Shown: positions 1 through 12,240, counted from the first letter of the stretch. The stretch: 64,000 nt of DNA from Anadara kagoshimensis (GCA_021292105.1 CM037870.1:48982747-49046746); one strand, 5' to 3'. Translations and numbers: made by a program. The notes: a model not told the origin generated them from the sequence alone.

Positions 1-565
1 GATAGTATTTATCAAAAGTCTTACATTTTATTCCTGTCGATGTAAAAAAAATAACAAATTGTGGAATGAAAAAGAAATTTTCAATTTATCTTTGTTTTTT
101 ATGGTTTCCGTTGCCATAGCAACTGTAATTTTATTGAAAATATTTTAAAATACTGATTTTTTAATAACTGTTTATATGTATGGTTTAGTAGTGGTAAAGC
201 TAACGTACATTAATTTATTTATTTATTTATTTATTATTATTATTTATTGTTTTTTGAAACCATTCAAATTTCTAAAACATTTTTTTAGCATCTCTGATTA
301 ATACCTAGCTTGAATTGAAAATAAGGTACAAGATTTGCATTTTTCCCAAAATCCTTTCTCTGCCAATTATAGGGTTAATATGTTTATAAACTTAAAATAA
401 TTCTGTTCATGCTTTGCATGCTTTTTTCATTATACATATTTTGAAAAAAATCAAATAATTTTTTAGAAAAAAGCTATTATTCTTTTTTTCGCGAAATCCA
501 GGGGAATTTAATCAGGTGAATGTTATTTACCTGTATACGGTAGTTTAAAAAAACTTATACAACAA
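1..565. other. AT-rich stretch, no gene seen
   Basis: No credible coding sequence, splice-flanked exon or recognisable repeat was found. A short (ATTT)n run lies near 210-245. Confidence 0.5.
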
Positions 566-572
566 TCAGTAG

Positions 573-647
573 TATTTCCTCTATTCCTAGCTACATGAAA
601 TCTTGTAAACATTAGTAGGAATATATCAAATGTAGGAATAGAGGGAA
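573..647. repeat. Small hairpin / palindromic repeat
   Basis: TTTCCTCTATTCCTA near 574-589 is mirrored as TAGGAATAGAGGGAA near 633-647, giving a stem of about 15 bp around a loop of about 45 bp. It looks like a short foldback element or the end of a MITE. Family unknown. Confidence 0.5.
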
Positions 648-671
648 TGAACCGGCGCAAAACCTCCTACT

Positions 672-1080
672 GGACATTTGACGACGACTTTAGTGGACAT
701 TGGAGCAACAGATTTTAAATATTACTCGCATTTCATGATGGACATTTGAGCGACAGTTTAAATCTACGTAAAGGACGTAAGCCGAAAAACTGTCCCGTTT
801 GTAAAATATTGGACTTGTCGGTATAGTTCTAGACCTTTAATGTATTTTATAATTTTAATTTAGTGTTTTTCAAAATCCCCGCTGCGGACAGGGGGCAACA
901 CTTCATTTTGGTTAACTGGTTAACGGAAGAAGTTAAGAAAAAATATCGTTCAAATGTCTATCATATATTTGGAATTTCGCTCAAATGGATTAAAATTCTG
1001 TCGCTCAAATGTCCATTACTTCGTCGCTCAAACTTCCGTTTATTTTCGCTCTTTTGTCCTATGCTTTCGCTCAAATGTCC
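672..1080. mobile_element. MITE-like element with inverted GGACATTTGAGCGA repeats
   Basis: Copies of GGACATTTG(AGCGA) on the plus strand at the left (about 672, 694, 738) face multiple TCGCTCAAATGTCC-type copies on the right (about 950-1080). Clusters of a short motif in opposite orientation at the two ends are typical of subterminal repeats in non-autonomous DNA transposons. No coding function is seen. The 86-codon open frame across it is judged incidental. Confidence 0.5.
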
Positions 1081-1120
1081 AACGCCGACAAATACCACCT
1101 ATTCTCATTTAGCCAACCTC

Positions 1121-1735
1121 TAATATCTTATTCAAAATGTTGGCTAAGTGGGGATGGACCCTCCCATCACTGATTTTCGTGTTATATGTACAGATTTTAT
1201 GAATAAACCAATAAATTATAGTGCATTATAAGCCGATTCAGACTGGTGGAAATTGATGTTTGATAAAAAAATGTAAAATTTTCTACATTTGAACGCGGAC
1301 GGTCAAAAGGGTATTTCTAGACTACTAGTATTTGATTTTATAAAATTTCAAGTTTTCGTTTGTTTCTTCGTCGCATATTCAATCCATGATGTACACTACA
1401 GACCTGTCGAAAGTTTAACACAACCTAACGAATTAGTGACAAAGAGACAGCTCATCTCAGCCTATATCTTCCACAACTTTTCAACAGCTGCTATCTATCT
1501 CCTACAAGCTTTTTAACCACTAGCTGTACAAAGTTCGGTAAATCGGCAGCCGTGCTTTGACTTTCTTTGTTATCTCAGGGTTAAACTTTTAAACAGGTCT
1601 GTACTGTATTGAATTTTTTTTACTGAATATTGTCAAAATCACCACAATTTATACATTTACTCTATATTTTTTATCTAGAATTAGATTTTGAACATTTGTA
1701 AATAAGCTAACTTAGTAAATTGTAATTGTGTGCCG
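1121..1735. other. Intergenic, nothing recognised
   Basis: AT-rich DNA with only a short chance open frame (1289-1516) that shows no family features. Confidence 0.4.
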
Positions 1736-1737
1736 GA

Positions 1738-1868
1738 CGATGCCTGTCTCGGATTTAAAGTTCCAGTCATCACCGGCTACAGGTGTAATTGCAGTATTGC
1801 CTTGACACAGGACCTCGAGATTTTTAAGGCCCAAAGACCCGTGACTTTCATTACTAAATGCCGAGTCA
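1738..1868 (-). repeat. SINE fragment (tRNA-type family seen elsewhere in window)
   Basis: Read on the minus strand, it contains a close match to the core AAATGAAAGTCACGGG and to the 'acctatagctggtgacgtct' block that recur in the fuller copies near 13858, 49950 and 56318. The head is missing. Flanks are not resolved. Confidence 0.5.
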
Positions 1869-2309
1869 ATATTTCATAATTTTAAGTCAGACCCACCCGA
1901 GGTAGAAATAATAATAGTAAGTAGGTAAATATTTTATTAAAGTGTCACATTTCATAGTTACAAATATCCAAAAACATTTATAAATTAAAACAAAAAAAAA
2001 ATTAAAAATGCAAAATAACATATTCTTAAAAAACGTACTATGAAACCCAGCCAATTATGACTTACGAGACACTAAATACTTAAAACTATAGCAAAATTTA
2101 AAAATATATATATATAGACAAAAGTCAGTTTTAATACTTTGGTTGGTAAAGTGCATCCAGTTTAGAACTAGAAGAACTAGAACAGTTTTTAAATTTAAGT
2201 TTTGATGGATACTCTGTATTTTGGCAGATTCAAGTAGGGTATTTATTATTATACTCCACACAACTCAAGTTGCAGGAGGTAAAATATTGTTGGCCCGTCC
2301 CTCTGTCCG

Positions 2310-2745
2310 TCATAAGTTTTCTGCATTTTTTCCCTAAACGTTTGCAGATATTAGGTCGAGTTTTTAAATGTGAGTCAAACACAATGGGTTGCAGACCAAG
2401 TTAACGTTTTGTTTCGCTCAGCATATTTTTACAATTCCGATCATTTGCAATTGTATTTGATAATTTGATTGAAGTTACAGTTTTCCGCAGTAATGTTTTA
2501 TTTTTAAACATTTGCAGATATTACATGTGAGTCTACCACAATGAGTTACAGAACGGGTTTATTTTGTCCGGCTTTGTTGCTTTTAGGGAAATAACGGCCC
2601 TTGGTATTTGATAATTGGACTGCAAGAAGTTTTCCGCACTTCTTTTCTAAATGCTTGCAGCTATTTAGCTGATTTTTAGCATGCGAGTCTACCACAATGC
2701 GTTACAGGTGCTGATTGAATATTGCAATTTGATCGACTAGATGAA
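2310..2745. repeat. About three tandem core repeats inside element A copy 2
   Basis: Blocks beginning near 2317, 2480 and 2623 each carry 'ttttccgca…tttgcag…gagtctaccacaatg', spaced about 145-165 bp. Matching inverted blocks occur in element A at about 17450-17700. The cores are therefore part of A itself and resemble the core repeats of pearl-like elements. Confidence 0.55.
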
Positions 2746-3800
2746 CAATTTAAAAAAAAAAATCGGATATGATAAGCAATTTGTAGTTTTCCAAATTTTT
2801 AAGTGGTGGTTCTCATATTCTCATTTATTAGCCATTTTCAGAATGTTTTGTTTTGTTATTGTCCCCCTGCACATTTACGAAGTCATCTGACCAGTCTGTA
2901 TTGAGTCACTACAAACTGTCCATTTTGATTTAAACAAACGGGTTACATGTTTTTAAGATTTTTGATAAACATACATCATATGATCTCACGTCATGTGTAA
3001 CTTGCGAGAGCATTGACACGGCTATTGGATGAATGTTCCACTTATATAAAGACTTCACCAGCTATATGCAAAGTTTGACCCACGGAGTGCACTGATCATG
3101 AAATGGGGGTTCCTTAGCGTACCACACCTGCTTCGACATGAGGCATCAGTTTTAAGGTCTTATCCAAATTACCCTAATTGCTTTCATTTCAAAATACAAT
3201 TTTTAAGTATTGGTCAAACCCTGTTTGGGTTCGAACCCGCGAACTTCCACAAGCGTTGAAAACATAAACAAATAAATAAAATTCAACCCATCCAAGATGG
3301 GGGTGTGACTAACCAAAAAAATTATATCTTCGAAGCGGCGACTAATAAAATCAATGTCCCGGGGAAGTGAAATTCAACTCAGGATGCCCTTGCAGTAGCC
3401 TTGTCATAGCTGAAAATGACTGCTCTCATGAACACGAACCGTGACATTCCACATATTTACGGGTAGCTTAGAACTGAAAAATCTACTTTCATTTGACTGT
3501 TATACTCAGGTTGAACATGTTTGAAAAACCCTGGGTGCAACCGGGGTTGGGGGTTTCATTCCATTAATTACCCGACAGTGAAACCGCAATGGTTGTAATT
3601 GAAAAACACTACCCGAGATATTACCCATTGTGAAAATATTATATTTTATTATTTTTTAATTTTACTACATTTGTGGTAAAATTTAGTTGTTACATCTGTG
3701 GTAAAATTTTGTTACATTTGTGACCAACATTTACTACATTTGTGACCAAACGTACTACATTTGTGGTTCGTTACTACATATGTGACACTATTTTATTATT

Positions 3801-3846
3801 CCCCCGCCACCAGTGGTGAGGGGGGTATAGTGATATAGTAATACCG

Positions 3847-3894
<48 letters not shown>

Positions 3895-4885
3895 CCCAAT
3901 TGGTTTCCGTGCATTTAAAAGAGAACCGTACATCCGATTGAGCTGAAACTTGGTCAGTTGATTTGTTATGGTGGTAAGTGGTGTGAGTGGTGTGGGATTG
4001 CTCGACAGCGTAATCGTGCATCCAAGGTGGTCGCCTTTACTAAAAATAGATTTTTTCACCCAATTCATGGTTTTCGTGCATCTAAAAGAGAACCGTACAT
4101 CCGATTGAGCTGAAACTTGGTCAGTTGATTTTTTTATGGCGGTGAGTGGCGTGGATTTGCTCGACAGCGTAATCGTGCATCCAAGATGGCCGCCGTTACT
4201 AAAAATAGACTTTTTCACCAAATTGATTGTTTCCGTGCATTTGAAAGAAAACCGTACATTCGATTGAGCTGAAACTTGGTCAGTTGATTTGTTATGGTGG
4301 TAGTGGTGTGGGATTGCTCAACAGCGTAATTGTGCATCCAGATGGCCGCCATTACTAAAAATAGATGTTTTCACCTGATTTATGGTTTCCGTGCATTTGA
4401 AAGAAATCCGTACAGCTAATTGAACTGAAACTTGGTCAGTTGATTTGTTATGATCGTGAGTGGTGTGGGATTGCTTGACAGGGAAATCGTGCATTCAAAA
4501 AGCCGCCGTTACTAAAAATAGTCTTTTTACCTGATTCATGGTTTTCATGCATTTACAAGAAAACCGTACATCCCACTGAGCTGAAACTTGGTCATTTGAT
4601 TTGTTATGGTGGTGAATGGTGTGGGATTGCTCGACAGCAATTTTTTAGTTTACTAACTATAGTGTATCTAAAATGGCCACTGTTACTATAAATAGCAAAA
4701 ACCTATAAATGGCCATTGCAGCCTTGTTTACGTATTAATTTTTATTGAAATTTTAAATATAGAAAAAAGAACTTGGGTATTAAACATATTTAACAGGTTT
4801 TTCTGAATTTTTTTTAGTTTCACTTTGTATTGAATTCACTGATGTTCACCACTGCGGGGGGATAGTGTTCTCTGAACACCTTGTT
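3801..4885 (+). mobile_element. Hairpin-headed repeat element, family 1, inserted in A copy 2
   Basis: Begins with CCCCCGCCACCAGTGGTGAG, whose arm reappears inverted near the end (ACCACTGCGGGGGG, about 4848-4861). A terminal hairpin GTGTTCTCTGAACAC and then CTTGTT follow. After the head comes a (TG)n run and then five tandem units of about 155-168 bp, starting near 3903, 4070, 4230, 4384 and 4540, each with 'ccgtgcatttgaaag' and 'tgaaacttggtcagttga'. It interrupts the terminal motif array of the surrounding element. Minus-strand open frames across it are repeat translations, not genes. Confidence 0.65.
3848..3893. repeat. (TG)n microsatellite
   Basis: About 23 uninterrupted TG dinucleotides directly after the head of the family 1 element. 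Confidence 0.95.
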
Positions 4886-4921
4886 ACATTTGTGACACTT
4901 ACTTCATTTAGGGGCCCCACA

Positions 4922-6760
4922 GGCCCGTTTCAATGGCTAATTTTAAAGTCCCATTTCGGAAATTGCATAATGTTCGTCGGTGATCTCTATACATGTATTT
5001 TACTCGTCTTACATAATCCTCACAGTTTACAGTGCGTTTATACGTACGATACGTTCGTAGTTTATTTCCATTGTTGTTAGTGTTGTCGTTCCATAGATTT
5101 TCGATCCAGTTTTGTACATCCTTTAGACGTAGAGACATATTTAGTCCAATCGCGCCTTTGATGCAATCTGTTCATTGTTATATGTCGGTATGTCGATCAT
5201 TTATTAGTTTCTTAAGTCGAGTTTCCCACAATCGAGGTGTATTAAGTGACGCAGATGAAGTTTGTATAATATTCTATCATTTTCAGCGCTTGAAAGTCTA
5301 CACTTAACCGACATGCCTCGAACTTTTGCTTTACGTTTGTTGAATTCCAACCAGGCAACATCTCCCCTTAGCGACAGGTTTGGTACATTCTTTGAAGCTC
5401 CAAGAAACAGGCGACAAGCTCGGTTTTGAACTGCTTCTACCTCTTTACCGATTGATTCCCAAATTCCGGAAGCATAATATAATACTGGCTCATCTAAAAC
5501 CCGGTACAAATGTTAATAAATGTCAAAGTCCATTCCTCCGGCATATATGTATTTGAAGTATGATGCAGAAAGTGCTCTATTGGCAGATTTACACAGTTCT
5601 TTTACGGATTTATTTAAGTTTAGATGTTCGGTAAACCAAAATCCTAGATATTTATATTGTGTCTAATTTGCCGCATCGAAAAGATACAACAGTACGTGTA
5701 AAGGACGGATTTCTGAAATGGATTACTTGTGTTTTGTCTCTATTTAGAGTCAGTTTCCATTTACAACACCAGTCATTTATAACGCCCAGCATCTTTTGAA
5801 GAGATTGTTTATCTGGAGCAACAATGACTATATTATCTGCATATAAGAGAGCTGACACCATTATATTGTTGACCATGATCCCGCAGTTTAAAGCGTTTAT
5901 ATCGTTGACCAGATCATTTATGTAGATTGAAAATAGTGTGGGCGATATCTTACATCCCTGTTTGACTCCCTGCACTGCATTAAAAAGTTCAGTCTGTTCA
6001 TCATTCGCTAAAACTGAGCATTGGGCATTATTATACAATGCTTTAACACCATTTAAGAACTTACCACCGATTCCCATGTCTTTTAATTTATACCACAAGT
6101 GATCCCTACTGACACTATCAAACGCCTTCTTCATATCTATGAAACAGGCAAATGTAGATTGACCTTCCATTTTTTCTGTTATTTATATAATATAAAGTGA
6201 ATAGATATGGTCCATACAACTTATGTTGCGTCTGAAACCATTCTGTTCATCCACAAGTACGTTAGTCTGTTCTAACCACTTCATTAGTCTATTATTTAAA
6301 ACATCAGTAATATCTTGCCAGGAACCGATATTAATGCTATTCCTCGGTAATTAAGTGGGTCAGTATTGTCTTTAGTATTCGGGTTTGGTATGGGCTTTAC
6401 AGTGCTCTTTGTCCATTCTGTTGGAATCTCCCCATGCTCAAAACAATATGAACATATGGTATGCAATAAATTCACACAGGTTGCATTTTTAAGTACTTCC
6501 CTCGGAATATCATCTATTCCAGACGCCTTTCGCACTTTTGCTCGCGTAATCGCTAGTTCATGATTTCCTGTACTGATATAAGTTCATTTAGGATTGTCAT
6601 GTCTAAATAGTGATTGTTTGTTCTAATTACGTAGTTTACCTCTGGAAACATGTTTTGTTGCGAATCGAATTCGTTTGTGTTGTCTCCTCCATTGTAAAGT
6701 TTCTCGTAGTCCGTTTTCCATTTGTCCATGACTTGTTCCTTATCTGTGATAATTTAAATT
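4922..6760 (-). mobile_element. Decayed LINE (non-LTR retrotransposon), ORF2 fragment
   Basis: Minus-strand conceptual pieces give, in order, an upstream conserved block (6590-6760), the RT entry region 'SGIDDIPREVLKNA…NYRGIAL' (6296-6535), palm blocks 'FACFIDMKKAFDSV' and 'GVKQGCKISPTLFSIYIND' (5652-6170), and a C-terminal 'VLYYASGIWESI…VQNRACRLFLG' region (5204-5509) running on to about 4922. The catalytic box reads YADN in place of YADD. Several frameshifts and stops separate the pieces, so this copy is dead. It is cut at its 3' side by element A copy 2. An endonuclease domain was not identified. Confidence 0.85.
5652..6170 (-). pseudogene. LINE reverse transcriptase palm domain (defective)
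   Basis: This is the longest intact piece of the LINE, 172 codons. RT motifs are clear: 'DMKKAFDSVSRDHLW' (motif A, metal-binding Asp), 'GVKQGCKISPTLFSIYIND' (motif B), 'ALLYADNIVIVA' (motif C with Asn in place of the second Asp) and 'KWKLTLNRDKTQVI' (motif D region). The family would copy element RNA into DNA at a nicked target. Loss of the second catalytic aspartate plus flanking frame breaks argue against activity. Clade not assigned. Confidence 0.85.
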
Positions 6761-7750
6761 TGACGGCCTTTTCGATTTTCTTATTTTAATTCTAGACTGG
6801 CTATTATTTTTATTACTCGTATTATTCGCTCAAATTTTCAAGAATTTGAAGTGCGAAGTGATCATTTTGGTAATTTTCAATTTTTTTAATATTTTTTGTA
6901 ATGCGTGATGACATCAATTTTTATACGATTTGAATGCACAATTATTTCCTACAATTGCTAAGTACTGTGATAAATATTAATGTTGTTTGGTAAATACAGA
7001 AAAAATTGGAGCTAGCTAAAATTTCTTGTGACACATACACATGTACACCACTCCCGTGAAATTTTTAATTTTTATGAAATAATATGAATCTATTGGCTAG
7101 TACCATATTGGGTTTTTTGGATTTGGGGATATGCTTTGCTAGAAAAATGCATTTTTATCATGAATCTAAACGAAATTCTATCGTGCGCCTAATTCAACTT
7201 TGCAGTTGCTCCAACACTCAGTATTTGAACTGTCAATATTAAGAGTGGATTGTGTAGTGATCAGTTGGTACATGGCAAAAATGAAATTCAGGAATACATC
7301 TTTAGTACATAATTAACCTGCATTCCACGCATGTGCATTCTTTTAATTTTAAAATTTTCAATGCCGACATCCTACCTTCTTTATCACTGCATTCAGTACA
7401 TGTACATGTATATAACCGTTTAACCGGTACCTTTTTAACCGAGTTGACCGAAGTTAGCAATAAAGTCGGCATTACCAGAATCGATTGTCAACTTGTAAGG
7501 AAAATGAAAAAAACGTTTTATTTTTATCATTTTCCGTTGTAAACTGTAATTTTCACATCATTTTGCCGAAATTCTACAAAATATATATGTCAAAAAGTAT
7601 TGATCAGCTATTGATTTTTTCGTGAAAAAATACATAAAAACCCATCAAACAATTTCTTTTTGATGGCAAGAGATCATGTTTCAGTACTAAACAAGTTTTC
7701 AAGCTTTTTAAAGTATCTAATTATTATCTAAATTTTGACAATTTATTTTT
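6761..7750. other. Intergenic, nothing recognised
   Basis: AT-rich sequence. The open frame at 7333-7542 shows no family signature. No repeat structure was noticed. Confidence 0.4.
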
Positions 7751-7944
7751 AGCTCACCTGACCGAAGGTCATGTGAGCTTATGGCATAGCGCAGCGTGTG
7801 TATGTGCGTGTGCGTGTGTGCGTGCGTGTGTGTGTGCGTGCGTCGTTAACACCTATTTTCGACTTCTCCTCTGAAACTACTGGACTGTTTTTAATGAAAC
7901 TTTGTCAGAAGTATATATGGGCCGGTGCAATTCAGATTTGTTCG

Positions 7945-8185
7945 TGGCGTTGCCATGGCTATAGTCGAGTAGGCATTTTACGAACCTAGAAATGTTCATT
8001 CCTATGAAGTTTTTTTTGCTGTTTTGTTTTCTTTATGGGTCCTTGAACAAAACAAACTTAGTTGCCCTTCGGGCAAATTTGGGCAACTTGCACAATATAC
8101 ATAAATCCAAAATGGCCGCCAAACGTCAAATTGAAAACATACTGCGATATAAAATATCTTCCAATAGGTTGTAATATATCCTTTT
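7945..8185. repeat. Left arm of large inverted duplication
   Basis: The block with 'aacctagaaatgttcattcc', 'tatgaagtttttttgctgtt', 'agttgccctt' and 'aaatggccgccaaacg' is repeated in inverted orientation at about 11150-11375, so the 3 kb between is bounded by diverged arms of about 230 bp. Either two copies of the family inserted head to head or one was inverted. Confidence 0.6.
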
Positions 8186-8639
8186 AGATGTTTTCAGGCA
8201 TGAGGAACCCATTTCTGGTGTTAATTTTTACATACGAAACACTTAACTCGCACAATAAGCTATAAACACAAGATGACCGGCGGACGCCATCTTGAATTAT
8301 TGATTTTGTACAAAAACATAATAAATTGTCATATATCTGTGCAGGAGTATTTAGGCAGGGGCAACCCAATTCTGGCATTAGTTTTACATTAAATACCATC
8401 ATGTCTATATGACCGACCATATGTGTCAAATAACTATTCACCCTTGTGTAAAAATTTAAACACTCCCTTTCTCCAGAACAGTTACAAAATTATGTACAGG
8501 ATTATTTTTAGGCAAGCATGTATGTTGGACTTATGATTTTGTGCATTACATTGACATAACATGACAAAGAAGTTCTTGGGGCACCGGGTGTCCTTTCGCT
8601 ATAACATGTAATGATCTTTGATCTTTGAATTTCAATCCG

Positions 8640-8880
8640 AAATCTGTTATCATCTCATACTGCTCAGGAGGATCTTGACTGTGGGTACCCTTTCACGACA
8701 TAAACTAAAGGCGAAACAACAAAAAAAGGTGTTTGATACAAAGTTAAAACTATAAGGCTTTGGTGTTCTTTATGAAGAGCCTGAGGAAACGGCAGTTTTC
8801 CCTGCTGGCTGGCAATACATAATAACAAAGAATGGTTCAGATCCCATAAAGTTATTTGTGATCATTGTTAACCAAGAACA
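8640..8880 (+). other. Possible decayed coding segment
   Basis: The plus-strand reading around 8765-8870 gives 'GSDPIKLFVIIVNQEHQ'. A similar phrase 'HPIKLFVGFVNQDKN' is readable near 10495-10545, and 'SYGPYHTQNIFIPIDQ' near 10254-10300. The repeated I-K-L-F-V-x-x-V-N-Q phrase suggests two remnants of one coding family inside the composite element. No family is recognised and no continuous frame exists. Confidence 0.25.
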
Positions 8881-8989
8881 TCAGCTAAATGAGGAGAATA
8901 AGAGTTTTTTATTATGATGCTGTATCACAACCACTAAAACATGCATACATAACAGCTCAAGATATCTCGAACGAAGATCATGTCCCTAA

Positions 8990-9432
8990 GAGCATGCATG
9001 CCTGGCAGTTCAAGACATCTCAACCCAAGACCACGACACTGATAGAATGCATGCATGGCAGTTCAAGATATCTCGAACCAAGACCACATGCCTGGCAGTT
9101 CAAGACATCTCAAACCAAGACCGTGGCACTTTCAGCATGCATGCCTGGCAGTTCAAGACATCTCAAACCAAGACCGTGGCACTTTCAGCATGCATGCCTG
9201 GCAGTTCAAGATATCTCGAACCAAGACCATGACACTGAGAGCATGCATGCCTGGTAGTTCAAGACATCTCAAACCAAGACCGTGGCACTTTCAGCATGCA
9301 TGCCTGGCAGTTCAAGATATCTCGAACCAAGACCATGACACTGAGAGCATGCATGCCTGGTAGTTCAAGACATCTCGACCAAGACCGTGGCACTTACAGC
9401 ATGCATGCATGGCAGTTAAAGACATCTCGAAT
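8990..9432 (+). repeat. Minisatellite, 53-bp unit, about 8 copies
   Basis: GCATGCATGCCTGGCAGTTC starts recur at 9135, 9188, 9241, 9294, 9347 and 9399 (spacing 52-53), with less regular copies from 8990. Units alternate between 'agacatctcaaaccaagacc' and 'agatatctcgaaccaagacc' types, suggesting a two-unit higher-order pattern. Open frames here are repeat translations. Confidence 0.9.
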
Positions 9433-11145
9433 CAAGACCATAGTTAGTTTCATTGATGTTCAAAACTTCTATCCTATTACTCCATCTGTACATCACATTG
9501 TTCTCATGCTTCTACACCCAATACACTAGGAAAACAAAAATATCTGTGTCGTCAATCAGCACACAAATGATATCATGACCTGTTTGTGCAGCCTGGAGAA
9601 CATACGATACAATAGTTATGCCGGATTCTAAGAATATATGAGATGGCATTTGTCGAAAAACACAATTTTCTTTGAAGTGTCTGGGTACCAATATGACCTT
9701 TTGTGGATTGATGCAATGAAATCTGATGGGTTATTGCCATGTGATCAAGAGGTGTGGTAGAAAAACTGTGAATCGTTGTGATTGTGAGATTTGGATGAAC
9801 TAACTCCACAAAGCGATTTTACTAGAGCTGACTTCATGCCTGTTTCAATGACAACTATTTTCAACTAATGTCAAAAAGGAACAGAACCGATTTCAAATGG
9901 AAACAGAAGCTATGCCCAAACTGCCCTTGCTGTCCAAACAACGATAACCAAAGAAACATGTTTCCAAGATCAATAACTGGCTTTGTTTTTGCATCTCGAC
10001 AGCGTCGCTTTGAAACGAATCATCTTTATAGAGCTAATGATGACACTCATAAAACTCATCAGGTAGACTGGAGATTGTACTCTTATTCCATCTTCACATC
10101 CATTGCAACTGAATCCACCACATTGACACATTTGAAGCAATTTTGCGAGTAATTACTTTATGACCTGTTTTTACTTAGAGGGAGTTTGAATAAGCAATAC
10201 ATTTTAGTCATATATATATATATCCAATAAACATCGATGGTTGAACTCTTTGAGTTATGGTCCGTATCACACTCAGAATATATTCATTCCAATCGACCAG
10301 AGAAGCAACAATCTACCCACTAAAAGGATCCGCTAGAGAGTCATGCCTTTAAAGGCTAATTTTTCTCCAAACTGGTTAACCAAGACAGCATCCTAATAAT
10401 CACTATGGTGCCGACATACAAGATCCTCGACAGGACACGCATGTGTTTATAGCAGACACTGAGAACGTTTACCAGCATATTGTACATGTCCAACATCCAA
10501 TAAAATTATTTGTTGGGTTTGTTAATCAGGATAAAAATAGTTTTGGTGGTAGACAGTGCAGATGTATTATTTTCTGCAGTCCAGTATAATTCATATGTGA
10601 AACAGCAGTTTCAGGTCTAGATGTCGAGATGTTGCTTAATGGTACCTTAAGTAAGTTGAGACACCAGAAGTAAGCCAAATCTTCACTGTTCACTACCTTT
10701 TCACTTATACCACATGGATGAACATGGAGGTAAATTCAAAACGTGTGTCTCATAGCAGTCATTTGGAGTGGAAATAGTTAATCAAAATATCAAACTATCA
10801 TAAAACAAAAAATGAGTTCCACTGTTTCAACTTCAACTAAACAATTTGAGGAAGGTTGTGCATTATCAGGGACAGATTTTGCTGCAGATTCCCGAAACCA
10901 TAATACTTCATTACATGACGTAATGTATCAATGTTTATGTAAAAATCGAATCAATTCACTGCTGCCAAAGATTACGTTTTTAATTTCTTATTAACAGGAA
11001 TTGATCGAGCCTCATTCATGACCTTTTAATCAAAAGTATCAAGATGCATGGTTAAGTTACACAGCATTGTCCCAAATGTTAAAAACAACAACGGAAATGA
11101 GTTCCTCATCCCTAAAAACATATAAAACGGTATATTGCAAGCTAT
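9433..11145. other. Middle of composite element, unassigned sequence
   Basis: No intact gene. Contains the possible coding remnants noted near 10254-10545, an (AT)n run near 10210 and short chance open frames (9868-10152, 10812-10994) without family features. Confidence 0.35.
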
Positions 11146-11149
11146 TGTA

Positions 11150-11375
11150 GAACGATTCTTACAAAAGATAGATTTTCAATATGGCGTCTGGCAGCCATCT
11201 TGGATATATGCAAATTATTCAATTTGTCCAATGTTGCCTCCAGGGCAACTAACCTAATTTTATTCTAGGGACCCTATAGAATATAAAACAGCAAAAAAAC
11301 TTCATAGGAAAAAACATTTCTAGGTTCAAGTATTGAGTATATGGGAGTGTCAACTCGACTACTACCATAACTAGG
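11150..11375. repeat. Right arm of large inverted duplication
   Basis: Reverse complement of the 7945-8185 block with substitutions: 'ctagaaatgttttttcctat' and 'atatccaagatggctgccag' on the minus strand match the left arm in order. Confidence 0.6.
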
Positions 11376-11699
11376 TCAAGGTGACCTAGGGGTGCAAAAA
11401 TCTTAAAAAATCTTCTTCTCCGAAAGTACTGATTGGAGAAAAAATCTGATGTGACATTTGGCTTCTTTAGGGTCTTAAGCCTATAGTTTGTTCATTTTGT
11501 GAAATTCGGATAAAAAATGGGTTACGCGTTTTTGCGTTTAATTTTGAAAAAAAATCGTAATATAGCTTCAAATTGTTATAACTTGACTATTTGACCAGAT
11601 AATGACATGCGGTTTTCAGTTTTGACATCTTTTTGTTAGTATCTTCAAAATGAGGTCAAGGTCAATTGTGAAGGTCGTGAACTAATTTTTTTTAAATCT

Positions 11700-12240
11700 G
11701 ATTATAATTATTATCTCGAAAACTATAAACTTTTTGTATAGGCATGTATATTAGAATGTTGTAGGTATTGATACAACGATCATTTTGATGTATAGAAAAA
11801 GGTCATGGGTTCAAAGGTCAAGGTCACACATGGGAAACAACACCAAAATGGTTAATTATCTCGAAAACTATAAACTTTTTGTATAGGCATGTATATTAGA
11901 ATGTTGTAGATATTGATATAACAATCATTTTGACTTATAGAGAAAGGTTATGGGTTTAAAGGTCAAGGTCACATATGCGAAACAATACCGAAATGTTCAA
12001 TTATCTCGAAAACTATAACTTTTTGTATAGGCATGTATATTAGAATGTTGTAGGTCATTTTGATGTATAGAAAAAGGTCATGGGTTCAAAGGTCAAGGTC
12101 ACAGATGTGAAACAATACTGAAATGGTTAATTATCTTGAAAACTATAAACTTTTTGTATAGGCATGTATACTAGAATGTTGTAGGTATTAATACAACGGT
12201 TATCATGATGTAAAGAAAAAAGTCATTGGGTTTAGTATTT
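11700..12240 (+). repeat. Tandem core repeats of family 2 (about 4 x 145 bp)
   Basis: Units start with 'aattatctcgaaaactataa' at about 11709, 11856, 12000 and 12129. Each continues through 'ggcatgtatattagaatgtt' and 'ggtcatgggttcaaaggtca'. The third and fourth carry small deletions. Confidence 0.85.

Larger units (their letters stand above)
2090..4921. mobile_element. Second copy of element A (right part; GGCCC at its right flank)
   Basis: The right end (TTTAGGGGCCCCACA, 4921) abuts GGCCC and then the LINE at 4922, mirroring the right end of element A at 23886. The array at 3660-3795 of ACTACATTTGTGGT-type motifs matches A's terminal arrays. The interior at 2100-3660 matches A's interior at about 15900-17850 in the opposite orientation: for example the block around CTGTATTTTGGCAGATT at 2215 corresponds to 17770-17800, and GAGAACCATC near 16027 corresponds to 2805. 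The left end was not found and may lie before this window. No transposase is visible, so it is probably non-autonomous. Superfamily unassigned. Confidence 0.65.

Noticed and set aside
3788-4221. Overlapping minus-strand frames rich in His-Thr
   Set aside because: They translate the (TG)n run and the family 1 tandem units.
5032-5307. Plus-strand 91-codon frame
   Set aside because: Antisense to the C-terminal part of a LINE ORF.
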